From the NCBI RefSeq assembly GCF_000143415.4, contig NW_003314278.1:1627543-1691542 (forward strand): 64,000 nucleotides of DNA, read 5' to 3'. The stretch is from Selaginella moellendorffii. Taxonomy: Eukaryota; Streptophyta; Lycopodiopsida; Selaginellales; Selaginellaceae. Positions 51,811 through 64,000 of the stretch are shown piece by piece (within the stretch, counting starts at the first letter, position 1; the number at the start of each line of letters is the position of its first letter). Below the pieces are notes generated by a model that was given only the letters and a program-made list of their open reading frames with translations, made no database searches and was not told the DNA's origin. The position numbers and the translations under genes were made by a program.

Positions 51811-53416
51811 ATGGAATCGTCCTGTGGAGTACTTCTCCTTGTACTCATCGCTGCCGCGGCGAAAGCTTTCGCTGCTGCTCCAGCGTCCATCGACTGGCGA
51901 GCCAGGGGTGCCGTGACGCCAGTGAAATCCCTTGGAAACAACTGCTCAGGTGAGCTTCTTACAAGAGTTTCTCATGGATTTGATTCATGGGTCGAGTTCC
52001 AGATGGGAGCTGGGCATTTGCAACCGCTGCTGCCGTGGAAGGAGTCCACTACATTGCGACTGGACAGCTCGTGGACCTCTCGGCCCAGCAGCTCCTCGAC
52101 TGTGACACGGCCTATGGGAACTCAGGTTGTAGCAAAGGCTTCCCCCAGAACAGCTTCCCCTATCTCGAGGAGGGTGCCGGCTTGCACAAGGAGGCCGACT
52201 ATCCTTTCACTGGAAGCTCTGGCTCTTGCAAGAAGAAGGTTGCCCTCGATCGAAAGCTATCCATGATCTCGATGATGGTATCTTATTTTGTAGGATGGTC
52301 TCGTGGTCACTATCGACGGCTTTGACAACCTCTGGGGTTCCAGCAGCGACGCCGAGATGGTCGAGCGCGTAGCCAAGCAGCCAGTGACAGCTCTAGTGGA
52401 CGGAGACGCTGACGCTTTCAAGAAGTACAAGAGTGTAAGTTCCTACTTTCGATTCATCCAAAGAATGTGAGTCGAGAACTTGTTCTTCGTTCTTGCAGGG
52501 CATTTTCAAGGGACCTTGCTCGGAGGACAAGCCCCGGCTGGCGGTCCTCATCGTCGGCTATGGCTCGGAAAAGGGCGAGGACTACTGGATCATCAAGAAC
52601 TCCTGGGGGACTTCGTGGGGCGAGAATGGCTACATGAGGATCCAGCGCGGCAACCACGGTCTCCCCTATGGGCGATGCGCGATTAACTCGTTCGTCTACT
52701 ACCCGACCAAAGCTCCCTCCACCACCGGCTCTACCGACGGCCTCGTCGGCTGGTGGGAAATGAACGAGAGAAGCGGCAGCGTCGCCAAGGATTCCTCGTC
52801 CAGCAACGCCGCGGGAACCATCTCCGGCGCGTCGTGGAGCTCGAGTAGCGGCCTCACTTTCAGGGGCTCGGGGAGAGTTTTCTGCGGTGGCGGGGCATCG
52901 CTGTGCGGCAAGACGCCATTCACGCTCGTTGCATGGGTGAAGATCGCCGCGTCTTTCAGATCCAAAGGCGTGATCATGCAGCAGCGAGGCCCCGGGAACT
53001 GGAACGGGAAGGTGACAACCGATGGCTATAATGGCGAGTACCAGCTCTACGTCCAGGGTGGCAAGCCGAGCTTCTGGGTGTACGGCGATTTCGCCGACCA
53101 GTTCCGTTTCTCGGCCTCGGCGTCCGTGAATGACGATCGGTGGCACCAGGTCGTGGCGGTGAGGCAGGGAAACCAGGGTCTTCTCTACGTGGATGGAGAG
53201 CTCTCCGGATCGGCCAGCGGCGAAGCGAAGAACTTGGTGTCCAATCTCCCGGTTTACCTTGGGTGTGACTGCCGGGACAACGTTGACTTCTTCACTGGAT
53301 CTCTCTCGGGCTTGAGGATTTATAACCGAGCTCTCTCGGCTGACGAGATCAAGCAGCTCAAGGCAAGCAGTGCACCGAGTGCTAGCGATACCACGTTGCT
53401 CCACTCAACTGGTTGA
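51811..53416 (+). CDS. Papain-fold pseudoprotease fused to a LamG/ConA-like lectin domain (477 aa)
   Basis: Four exons join in phase: 51811-51949, 52003-52238, 52294-52434 and 52499-53416. Residues 1-22 are a signal peptide. The protein then goes straight to a C1A mature start ([20 protein letters not shown]), with no I29 prodomain. The fold is clear: [78 protein letters not shown] and [14 protein letters not shown]. At the active site the oxyanion Gln is Leu41, the residue before Trp50 is Ser49 instead of Cys, and the His position before AV is Leu186. Only Asn206 is kept. From about 252 to 455 follows a LamG-3/ConA-like domain ([68 protein letters not shown]). A secreted, inactive, carbohydrate- or protein-binding role is inferred. 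Confidence 0.85.
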
Positions 53417-53582
53417 GAACACTCTTTTTTGCCTTTCAATCAAAAAGTTGACCGCCTTTTGAAGTACAATAACCTTTAGTTGACAAAGTTTATCTTGAAA
53501 TTTCTTAGTTCCATTTCATTAGATTCAAATCTAAATAAAAATTAAATGCAGATATGAAGATCACACACAATTAGTTTACATT

Positions 53583-54347
53583 TCAAAACATGGGTGATCT
53601 TATTGGGATACCTTTCCTTGCCCGCTTTCTAAATCCTTGAAGAGCAGGAGCTTGACGCTTGTCATGCTCGACAGTATTACAAGGGGCACTAAACACATGT
53701 ACTGCCTCGTCCATTATCCTCGCACGAACTTGCTCAATGGAGCTTTGCTCTGGCTGCTTTCGTTTCCTGTTGGATGGAGCCTTTTTCGCCTTGGGAGCCC
53801 TAGGTCGATCCTTTGGCTGGACCTTAACGACCCGGGCTTGATGATCGTTGAGCTCACTTCTCGGTGGGGCGACCTCGCCAAAAGGTGGCGGAATGTTCTT
53901 CTCCTGACCCTGATCGACTTGGGCTTGCTGATGCGCGACGAACCCTTCACACTGGAGCTTGCAGTAGAGCGAGCAGTAGAGAGCTCCGTGCAGCACCCTC
54001 TTGCAGTGGCGGCATAGTACCGAGTTTTGCACCTCTATTCCTCGGGGCCTGGCGTGGAGATAAAAGATTGGGCCTCCGTTGATGATAAACGTCTCCAGCC
54101 CCGACGTATCGATGAGGCGCTCCGCCTCATACGCCTTGAGTGCAGTAAGGCGGCCTGAGATTACGATCTGCAAAGCGTTTCGGGGATCGCAAGTCCGGTG
54201 ATCCTTTTTGCATTCTTGACACAGGGACACTAAGCACTGCTTGCAGAAGAAGCTCTTCTTGCGTTTCCCGGATGTGCAGTTGGCGTGGAGTTCACACACT
54301 GTGAAGAAGTCCGTCACGTTCAACAGAGCTTGCAACCACGACGCCAT
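53583..54347 (-). CDS. PLATZ zinc-binding transcription factor (254 aa)
   Basis: One frame from ATG. The N-terminus holds the B-box-like zinc pattern of PLATZ proteins: FFTVCELHANCTSGKRKKSF, FCKQCLVSLCQECKKDHRTC. Then come DPRNALQIVISGRLTALKAY, GLETFIINGGPIFYLHARPR, and a second cysteine set (SVLCRHCKRVLHGALYCSLY, CKLQCEGF). The rest is basic and low complexity (RAPKAKKAPSNRKRKQP), a likely nuclear signal. PLATZ proteins bind A/T-rich DNA and repress transcription, and some act with RNA polymerase III. Intron-less, whereas flowering-plant members usually have introns. Confidence 0.9.
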   Translation of the reverse strand: MASWLQALLNVTDFFTVCELHANCTSGKRKKSFFCKQCLVSLCQECKKDHRTCDPRNALQIVISGRLTALKAYEAERLIDTSGLETFIINGGPIFYLHARPRGIEVQNSVLCRHCKRVLHGALYCSLYCKLQCEGFVAHQQAQVDQGQEKNIPPPFGEVAPPRSELNDHQARVVKVQPKDRPRAPKAKKAPSNRKRKQPEQSSIEQVRARIMDEAVHVFSAPCNTVEHDKRQAPALQGFRKRARKGIPIRSPMF

Positions 54348-54570
54348 AACTCTCGTAAAGGAAATGTGTCTTCCTTTAGCTCTCCACTATTTACATACTA
54401 TGTAAAATACACTTTCTAAATTAAAACACCTTTTCAAATATTCTTTAGAATATTTGAAAAGGTGCTTTAATTTATATTTTATGGTGGTTAAGAATATTAA
54501 CAATAAAAAAATCTTTACGTAAGCGTAGCATTTCCACTGCATGCTGGACATCTTGTCGAGGGGGATGGTC

Positions 54571-55776
54571 CTAGAAGCCAATGAAGTCTTGAGAGAGTGA
54601 AACATAGGGTGCGTCATCCATTGGATTCAACTCCAGAGCTCTTGTTGCAGCCCAAGTTCCAATGCTATAGTCTAGCTTCGAGGCAGCCAGTAACAATGTC
54701 TTCCAGGTGACACAATCTGGACCAAGCGGCATCTCCTCCACGGCCTCACGCACTTGTCGCAGCAAACCAGCTCGTCCCAGCGCATTTGAAACGCAATTGT
54801 AGTGATCCAAGCATGGCGAGAGACCGTGATCCTCGATCATCGAGGAGAAAAGCTTCAGTCCTCGCCCCAGATCTCCCCTCGAGTTGCACGAGCTGAGGAT
54901 CCAAGTGAAAGTGGTGCCGTCCGGTGGCACGTCTTCCATCCTCATTGAGCTCAAGAGCTCGACAGCGCTATCGTTTTGGAACACTGCACAGGCTTGAAAG
55001 ATGGAGTTCCAGGACGGCACTGACTTCTCCGGAACTCGATCAAACAAACGCTTGGCTTCCAAAAGTTGGCCTCTCCTCACGCAAGCCGCGATCAAAGTGT
55101 TCCACGAGACAGCATCTCGCTGGGGCATAGCTCTGAAAATGTCAGCTGCTTCGCTCGATTCCCCATTCTCCGCAAACGCATCCAGAACTATGTTCCACGA
55201 AACCAAGTTGGTTTCTGGCATTTCATCGAAAACCTTCCGAGCTTCGTATGGATGCCCGTTTTGTGCATACGCAGCAACCATGGCAGTCCAGACCACAACG
55301 TTTCTCTGAGGCATTTGATCGAACAAAGCTTTGGCCTGGTCCATATAGCCAAACCGGGCATAAGCAGTGATCATAGTGCTCCATGAAACAAGGTCTCTTT
55401 CCTGCATAGATTCAAACAGAGCTATGGCTTCGTCAAGATTCGCTGCGTCTGCGCAAACAAGAATCATGGCATTCCAAGACGCCAGGTCTCGCATCGGCAT
55501 TTGATCAAACAGTTCCCGTGCGTGTAATGGATGCCCATTACGGGCATATGCTGCGATCACCATGGTCCAAGAAAAGAGATTTGGCCTTCGAATGTGATCA
55601 AACACGTACTTGGCATCTTCGACGCTGCCACACTTGCCATACATTTCCACCACAAGGTTGGCGAGATAGACAATGTTGAGATAGTTGCCTTGTCTCAAGC
55701 AACTACATAGATCCCGAGCCTGGGATAAATCCCTGCAACTCTTCACTCGCTCGGCTAAAGAAGAGATCAAGACCAT
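54571..55776 (-). CDS. PPR protein (401 aa)
   Basis: Intron-less. It starts MVLISSLAERVKSCRDLSQA, followed by NLVVEMYGKCGSVEDAKYVF. About eight S/SS repeats of 31 residues come next (QMPMRDLASWNAMILVCADA, QMPQRNVVVWTAMVAAYAQN and so on), then an L2/S2/E1-like end (DVPPDGTTFTWILSSCNSRG, HYNCVSNALGRAGLL, APYVSLSQDFIGF). No DYW domain. It stands only 93 bp downstream of the stop of the J-protein gene on the same strand, which raises the chance of a joint transcript. Confidence 0.85.
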   Translation of the reverse strand: MVLISSLAERVKSCRDLSQARDLCSCLRQGNYLNIVYLANLVVEMYGKCGSVEDAKYVFDHIRRPNLFSWTMVIAAYARNGHPLHARELFDQMPMRDLASWNAMILVCADAANLDEAIALFESMQERDLVSWSTMITAYARFGYMDQAKALFDQMPQRNVVVWTAMVAAYAQNGHPYEARKVFDEMPETNLVSWNIVLDAFAENGESSEAADIFRAMPQRDAVSWNTLIAACVRRGQLLEAKRLFDRVPEKSVPSWNSIFQACAVFQNDSAVELLSSMRMEDVPPDGTTFTWILSSCNSRGDLGRGLKLFSSMIEDHGLSPCLDHYNCVSNALGRAGLLRQVREAVEEMPLGPDCVTWKTLLLAASKLDYSIGTWAATRALELNPMDDAPYVSLSQDFIGF

Positions 55777-55869
55777 CTGTCACAGATTGCTGATAACGTA
55801 AAGAAAACGAGGAAAAACCATCGATCCAAAAACCATGCAGAGGATCGAAACACAGGAAGCCCGTGACGA

Positions 55870-57096
55870 TCAAAAGCCCGAGCTTCTTACGAGCTTCATC
55901 GCCACGAGCAAAAGAACTGGCGGTGGCAGAAAGACGTAGCCCGAGAGAAAGCTTCCTCGCAGCCAAATCCCAAAGACGAGCGTGAAGACGGCAGCGTCGC
56001 AAGCTCCTCCCCACAGCGAGCTCGCTTGCATCACCAAGTAAGCCACAAGCATGCCTCTGCCACCTCCAATCAGCCATGCTACTGCGAGTGCCAGTTTGTA
56101 CCACGTCGAGAGCTTGGTCCGGAAAGACATCGCGACGCCAAGAGCTGCCAGAGCTGCCCGGATTCCAAACCTGTAGAAGATCACTGCCAGCGTCCAAGTT
56201 GCTAGAAAGATCATGTTTCGGGAGCTTTGCCACTCCGCCAGCCAGTCTTCTCCGTCATCCTGTGATTCCTCGGCCATGTTTGAGCTATCGAATTCGTCGT
56301 CCCTGGCCCCGGTCCTGTGCCTCCTCACCCAAGTCGGCTCAAACTTTCGTCTCCTACGAGACGAGCGTCCGGACCTTCTCTCGTAGTCACTGGTATCGAA
56401 ATCCACCTGAAAAAAGGAGCAAGGTGATTTTCATCGTATCGCGAGTCCGAACGAAGCACTTACGCGTTCATAGTATCTATAGCTTTGAGAGCGTGCATAT
56501 CTGAAAGAATTGTAGTCCGTCCCCTCCGGAGAACTGGTTGTCCTGGTTCTTTGGTGATGAAGTGTTTGATTGTATTCTCTTCTGCTAGTCTCGTTGGACA
56601 AAACCTGGAAAAAAAGAAGGATCTATGGCCACGAAGGAAAAAAAAAACAAAGAACTTCACCTCATACGCTACTCGAACAGACTTGAAAATCTCTTCCGCG
56701 TCCGCGGCCTTGTTTACATCCGGATGGTACTGCACACAGCAGCCTGCCATTGTCAATACTAACGCTCAGTCACAACCATGGAGGAACAAAGAAAGAAAAA
56801 ACAAGAACCAAGGAAGAGATGAAAGAACGAAGGAAAAAAGAAATCACGAAGAAACAATGCACTCTCACCTTGTGCGCAAGCTGCCGGAACGCTTTCTTGA
56901 TCTCCAGCGGGCTCGCATTGTAGTGCAGCCCAAGAATCTCGTAGTGATTCTTCTTCCCGCCGCTGATAGCTCTTGGGATCCACAGCGCCCGCTTCCCGGT
57001 GAGGCGCGACGAGCGATTGAACCGCGAAAAGACCTGTGCAGCGCCGAAATCACAGCGAAGCGATGGCGATGGCGCTGCATTCTTCCCCAAAACCAT
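55870..57096 (-). CDS. DnaJ/J-domain protein with C-terminal membrane helices, probably plastid (324 aa)
   Basis: Four exons join in phase: 56869-57096, 56661-56729, 56464-56604 and 55870-56406. The N-terminal 45 residues are rich in Ser/Arg (MVLGKNAAPSPSLRCDFGAA) and suit a transit peptide. The J domain spans about 50-105: HYEILGLHYNASPLEIKKAF, RQLAHK, YHPDVNKAADAEEIFKSVRV, with the HPD triplet at 78-80. A charged, Arg-rich stretch (RRSGRSSRRRRKFEPTWVRR) leads to three or four hydrophobic segments (FLATWTLAVIFYRFG, YKLALAVAWLIGGG, DAAVFTLVFGIWLRG, VFLPPPVLLLVAMK). J-proteins stimulate Hsp70 ATPase; this one would tether it to a membrane. An intron starting at the GTAAGA near 55885 could give a different tail. 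The gene stands head to head with PRMT3, 62 bp between start codons. Confidence 0.8.
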
Positions 57097-57158
57097 CGAC
57101 TGGTTTTTAGGGCTCTTGGAGAGATAAGCCAAACCCCTGGTTTTAGGGTTTTGGCGTG

Positions 57159-59186
<2,028 letters not shown>

Positions 59187-59405
59187 CAAAAGGTGAAGAT
59201 CATCCCAAGCTTCGCAAAGCACTTGAGGGAGGAGATGGAATCACTCCCAAAGTTTTGCTCTCATGGCTGGAACGCTATGAATTTCATTCGGATAGAATCA
59301 TATTAAATTTGCTTGTTGACAACAGAGATTATGCTAGAACATAAATCATTCCTCGTGTTAGCTTTGGGAGTTGAAATTATCAACAATCACGAATTTCATT
59401 TTTTA

Positions 59406-60255
59406 TCAGCTCAGGAGCTTCTCCAGAGCGGCGTTCTCGTCTCCACCGCAGCACTCGAGGGCAGCAGTCGCAACTTCATCCGTGAAGCCCATTTCTACCA
59501 GCTTTGCTACCTGTGAAAGAACCAAGAGCTATGAGTTTACGCTAAACATCACTGTATACAAGTACCTTTTCTTCCATGCCAAGCGAAGATCTCTTCGCAA
59601 ACGATTCAGTCCAGTATCTTGCAGTGCTCTCGAAGACTGGATACTCACGCAAGTACTGGATCAAGCAAACAAGCGAAGTTGTCAAAAACTTCTAGCACGA
59701 AACGTTTTTTTCGCTCTTTACCTGCTTTGCGACCACTGCGTCTTGAGGATCACCCGGCTCGGGCGTGGAGAGGAGCGCTTGGAGAGAAAGTAGAGCCGTC
59801 TTGAGAGTGAGAGCCGGGCTCCACTGGTCTTTGAGAATGTCTAGGCAAATGGCTCCGTTTTGGCTGCTGATATTGGGATGCCTGGGCAAAGTAAAAGGAG
59901 ACAAGATCAGCATCAAAGAAAAAAAAAAAACTAGATTTTTTGTTCCTCTTTTCTCGTGCTCTCACTCACCAGACTTTGGTAATGAACTGCATTTTGGGGG
60001 GCTCGAAAGGATACGCAGCTAGAGAAGAACAAAATAAAAAGTAAGAGTTTGAGAAGAAAGGGAAAATTTACACTTACAGGGTAACTGAATGTCGACAGTG
60101 AAGATACCGCCCTCGTAGGGAGTGCCGATAGGACCAGTGATTGTCCCTCGCATTCTACTCAGGCCATCGTCAAATACCTGGATGCTCACGCCTGACAGCT
60201 TCTTATCGCGCTCGATCTCCACAAGCTCCTTCTGCACACGAGAAACATCGAGCAT
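59406..60255 (-). CDS. UBC27: Class-II-like ubiquitin-conjugating enzyme E2 with UBA tail (193 aa)
   Basis: Five exons join in phase: 60078-60255, 59970-60018, 59722-59881, 59566-59655 and 59406-59510. The UBC fold is complete: [79 protein letters not shown], with the active Cys at 88. The last 35 residues are a UBA domain ([20 protein letters not shown]). The same fusion and length are found in Arabidopsis UBC27 and animal UBE2K, which build Lys48-linked chains. It is convergent with PRMT3, about 220 bp apart. Confidence 0.93.
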
Positions 60256-60429
60256 CTTCGCTTCCTCTCTGGCGCGCCCCCGGCGCCCGCAAATCCCTGC
60301 GGTGTCCCTCTCTACCTTTCCCCTCGCGTTGATCTGACCTAAGCGACCACAAGCACGGCTTGCCGTGCCTTCGCCATGAGCCCTTTCTTTGCCCACTTTT
60401 GATGCCACAAATAGCCATGATTCGAACCG

Positions 60430-62029
60430 CTCACCTTTTCAAAGGATACAATTTTTTTATTTTCTTAAGTAAAAGAGGTTATTTTATTATTTTATCCATT
60501 TTATAAAACATATCTGAATAACAAATTTATAAAAAACTTGAAATCCATATATATACAAGAAATTGCTAACAAATGCTGGGTGGTTGGCAAATTTTATGCC
60601 ATTTCAAAAGGTTTGCTGAGTTTAGCTATATTTGCTGTTTAATTAACTCCACAATTGAAAGATATTCTCTTGACCGAACATGAATGTCTTAACTATAATT
60701 TAGTGTGTGTTAACGTGCTGGACATTTCAAAAAAACTAAGCTGTGGTGGCTGTGGTTATTGGTCAGCTCTTGCATCATAGCTGTAATCATTAAATAATAA
60801 TGCATTTACTATACTAGGTTGCTGTCTAAACTCCTCAAATCCAGATTTCCTATACTGGAATTTACAAACTCTACCCATAAACATTGCATAAGCTAGATTG
60901 CATTCCTCCATTTTGAACGCAAAGAGGCAAAAGAATGCTTTCAAGTCCATCTTTGGCCCAAGTGTTGCAAGTTGCTCCACAGCCCACTGGAGAGGTTCCT
61001 CTTGGGATGAGCTGGAAACCATTATATTGCAATGAGAGGTGCACTTTGGGAAACAACTGGATGAAAACTGTACCTCTGCCATTAGCACCCCAATAACACA
61101 TTGCCATAACCAAAATGGCAACATGATTTTTCCCACAACCATGGATATTGAGCTTGGCCCAGGTTTGGGATTTAACGGTCGGTGGGCCTCGCCACTATCA
61201 CTTTATATATATAGAAAAATAGGGATTGCAAACTCTTTGATGGTTCTAGCCACGTTAAATGCTGGCTCTAGCTCCAGCTTTGCTGCTCGATGGCATCCAC
61301 AAACCCAAACAAACATGTCTCAAATGTCCACAATACACAAAAGGCTAGATTGTTGTGGTTTAGGGCCAAATTAGCAGCCACCATTATTAATTGTGTGGCT
61401 AGCCCATCAAGACACCTTCTCCCAGCATTCCAACTATTGACACCTATGACTGGCATAAAGTTTCTTCTTCCTAATTATCATATCGAAATTGCAAGAAAAA
61501 AAGAAAATTGTGCTCAATGTCAACGCCTGACTTACTTTCTTGGTCTCGATCAATCCTAGAAGCTCTGGAGTAATTCTAGTGCTAGTCAATTTCAGAAGTA
61601 GAAGCATTGAGTTGTGATACAACAGCCATAGAAGTGTTGATTCCAAATGATTGTGGGCAACCCTAAACTTTATGTAGCGTGAGCCCAACGCCAATTCTCG
61701 GCATAATCATCCTTCATCACCACTCAACAATGATAAGAGTATATATTATTGGGAATGGATGCAGGGCAATGGGCAGATTTCTCCTGTCTTGGGTGCAATG
61801 TGATTTCTGGACTAACATGTGTCTTCTTTAATCCATAGCTTTCACCCAGAACACCCAATGAACTTCTTCTCTTCCAGCTAATGTGCTCATTATTGATTAG
61901 CCATCCAAACATTAATGTGATCTTTCCCATAACCATGGATACTGAGCCTAGCTCGGGCCTTAGATCCGACGGCCAATGGGCCTCCCCACTATCATGTTAT
62001 ATATATAACCCTACTTCCATTTGGGATTG

Positions 62030-62065
<36 letters not shown>

Positions 62066-63230
62066 TAAGGGTTTAAACCTCAATTAATATACCCATTCAT
62101 ATATCTTGAACACTCACATTGGTAGAGGTGAGGACATTGCAATTTGTCCTTGAATGGTAAAGCTTTTTAATAATGATTTATTGAATGTTTGGGATTATTT
62201 AAATTTGTATTAGTTTTTCACCAAATCTAAGATTGTAGCTATTAGATTTATTTTTCTTTTTCAATCTTTATTACATTCTCTTTTTCCACCATACCATATT
62301 GTAATCAATCACTTGAGGTTATTGATATTGCTTTGTTGAATTGAGTTTTTAATGCTATGGGGCATGATTATGTATATTGATGTTATATCCATCCTTAGTA
62401 CTAACTTCCATGAAACATGATTATATAATATCTTTTTATTTTTGGTGTTCTAATATCTCCCACTAGTAGAGTGTGATTATGACATTGATTAAAGAGATGT
62501 GGATGATGCAATCTAGTTCTTGAAGAATGTTTAAAGATTGAGTTTTTGAGAAAACAATATGTATAAACTTGAGTGGGTATTTGACATTAATGAGGAATTT
62601 CATTTCTTTAGAGATTGTTAGTAGAGTTTTTCATTTTCTTAAATTGCACAAGAAATTAAAATTAAAAATATAAATGTGTCTTAAACAAAAGAATGTTTTT
62701 TGCTCTTTTTTTGGCATGAATATAATTAAAAATATAAAAAATTACATATTAGTGAATCTTTTCAAACATTCTCTCTTTACTACCATGACAACAGGAGATT
62801 AATATTATTGATTTCTTTTGTTGTTTTCTCTTGTTTAAGTGTAGTAAATTTGGCTTAATAAGCCAGATAAAAATAAGATAGAAACTTTTATATATTTCTA
62901 GTTGAACATACTTAGCTTAGGCTTTTAGTTCTCTTTTGCTCTATTTTGCGTATTGAGCACTAGTTATTCAATATTGCTATATAAGAATTTAACATATCCA
63001 TTAAACACCCCTATTATTATGTCCACCAAACACCCTTGCTATCATGCCCCATATATTATTCCCATTTGTTATCTATTTATGATAATTGTCTAGATCTATC
63101 ATTCAGTTCTATTGGCTATATTTTAAGGGGGTCGGGGAAACTAAAGGAGTATCTATATCTTTGCATTAAGCTATTAGTATGTATAATTATTATACTAGAT
63201 GATTTTCTAGGAAGTTTAAATCTAAGAGCT
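60430..63230. other. AT-rich gene-poor stretch
   Basis: No gene with recognisable family features. A 128-aa minus-strand frame at 60756-61142 (CNIMVSSSSQEEPLQWAVEQ, LATLGPKMDLKAFFCLFAF) has no family I know and lacks codon or splice support. A (ta)n run lies at about 62035-62061. A 95-bp direct repeat is described in a separate entry. Confidence 0.4.
61113..62010 (+). repeat. Pair of promoter-like direct repeats (about 61113-61210 and 61912-62010)
   Basis: Both copies contain 'cccacaaccatggatattgag' or its variant, a GG.CC-rich middle, 'gtgggcctc.ccactatca', and end in TTATATATATA. They are about 95 bp long, in the same orientation, and roughly 800 bp apart. The shared TATA end suggests a duplicated promoter or the edges of an element. 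The stretch between them has no identified gene. Confidence 0.5.
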
Positions 63231-64000
63231 TACATTTGGTATCATAGGGGTCTCAAATCTAACTCTGTTAGTTAGCTAAGGGCATCACACCACATGTTAA
63301 GATTAACATTTAGTAGAAGAGTTATAGCACCCAACTTTTATTCATAATGTAAAAAAACATAATAAATTATAAGCCACTAAAAAGAACAACTTGAGAAACA
63401 AATTTATTAAAGTTTAAATATAGGGAAAGAGCCCATAAATCTCTTTTTCTAATCAATTAAACTTCTTGAAATATTTAAGATTACATCCATAAGTTTGAAT
63501 AGTACTAGGTTGGATGATTTATTTGAAAAAAGTTTCAATTGAAAATTAGGGTATAATTTTGTTTCTTTAGGATCTGAAGATTTGGGAAAGTTGAGAGTCT
63601 TGCTTTCTTGACACCCTACCCCTTAGATTTAGCCCAGCCAAAGCAACCAAATGTCCAATTAAACAAAAACTTGAGATTTGTTCTAATATAAAATATAAAC
63701 TCCCAAGTTTAGAATTCCCAAGAGATTACCCAACCTAGTATTTCTTAAATTAAAAGATGTTTAATTCTAAATATCCTAAGATTTTTAACTAATTAAAAAT
63801 GGGTGCACTTTTTTCCATAGATTCTTTTTCACTTTATATTTAAACTTTAATCAACCATCTTTTATTTCCTTTTATTGCTTATAGTATATTGAAATAGTAT
63901 TAGACTTTGTTTCGCTTTGCATACTGGTCTGAGCATTAGGATGCTAAATGCTTTAGGACTATTGTAATATTACTTTGTATTTATGTTTCTTCATTCCTTA
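63231..64000 (+). mobile_element. Possible left edge of an LTR retrotransposon
   Basis: At 63231 'taca' is followed by 'tttggtatcatagggg'. In many plant LTR elements the left LTR ends in CA and is followed by a primer-binding site beginning TGGTATCAGAG, complementary to initiator tRNA-Met. The match here is good for the first eight bases only. The sequence to the end of the window is AT-rich without recognisable gag, and the other LTR would lie outside. Confidence 0.3.

Noticed and set aside
55703-56233. Alternative 176-aa minus-strand frame linking the J-protein gene with the following PPR start
   Set aside because: It lies in another frame over the J-protein membrane region and has no domain features. 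The 93-bp gap between the two genes is better explained by close packing.
60756-61142. A 128-aa minus-strand frame as a gene
   Set aside because: No recognisable motif, no splice or promoter support, and it overlaps one copy of the 95-bp direct repeat. It was kept only as a remark.
62035-62061. (ta)n run as a regulatory or structural element
   Set aside because: A simple microsatellite in AT-rich DNA, with no symmetric context beyond the repeat itself.

Overview
The window is plant nuclear DNA and most resembles a compact early vascular plant genome such as the lycophyte Selaginella. The species is an inference. The grounds are plastid RbcS with a transit peptide, plant UGT, dirigent, PLATZ and SKOR-type families, and introns mostly of 45-90 bp with GT..AG ends. 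Intergenic gaps can be as short as 53-82 bp, and there is an extreme density of intron-less PPR genes built from roughly 31-residue 'MP..DVVSWN' repeats. Gene models were assembled by hand from reading frames, splice signals and phase. No database search was run.

Left part (1-18.8 kb). A decayed Ty1/copia polyprotein (about 0.9-2.75 kb) abuts a truncated PPR pseudogene. A nine-exon Hsp33-like gene follows and runs into a repeat cassette where its zinc domain should be. From 4.5 to 18.8 kb lies a tandem segmental array of four units. Each unit has a minus-strand two-exon gene for a secreted 8-cysteine peptide with the layout of a potato type II proteinase inhibitor, next to a copy of one PPR gene. 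All four inhibitor genes are intact. Only the last PPR copy (16.7-18.8 kb) is intact.

Middle part (19-40 kb). Two family-1 UDP-glycosyltransferases flank a plastid CBM48 protein. They are followed by a PPR gene, a 12-exon SKOR-like outward K+ channel, a six-exon HSP20-domain gene, a P-class PPR, RbcS with a G-box/I-box promoter, a dirigent protein, a repeat-rich metallothionein and a 595-aa PPR. An AT-rich gap closes the section.

Right part (40-64 kb). A CRINKLY4-like receptor kinase with an NFG instead of a DFG motif is tandemly duplicated together with a PPR gene. One unit kept the kinase and the other kept the PPR. Two PPR genes then stand head to head 53 bp apart. They are followed by an inositol polyphosphate 5-phosphatase, a papain-fold protein fused to a LamG/ConA-like lectin domain and lacking the catalytic Cys and His, a PLATZ factor, another PPR, a membrane J-protein head to head with PRMT3, and a UBC27-type E2. 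The last 3.6 kb is AT-rich, with a promoter-like direct repeat and a possible LTR edge.

The genes do not form one pathway. The themes are organelle RNA processing (seven intact PPR genes plus five relics), stress and defence (inhibitors, UGTs, dirigent, metallothionein) and signalling. The most novel candidates are the pseudo-papain/lectin fusion, the inhibitor array and the repeat metallothionein.
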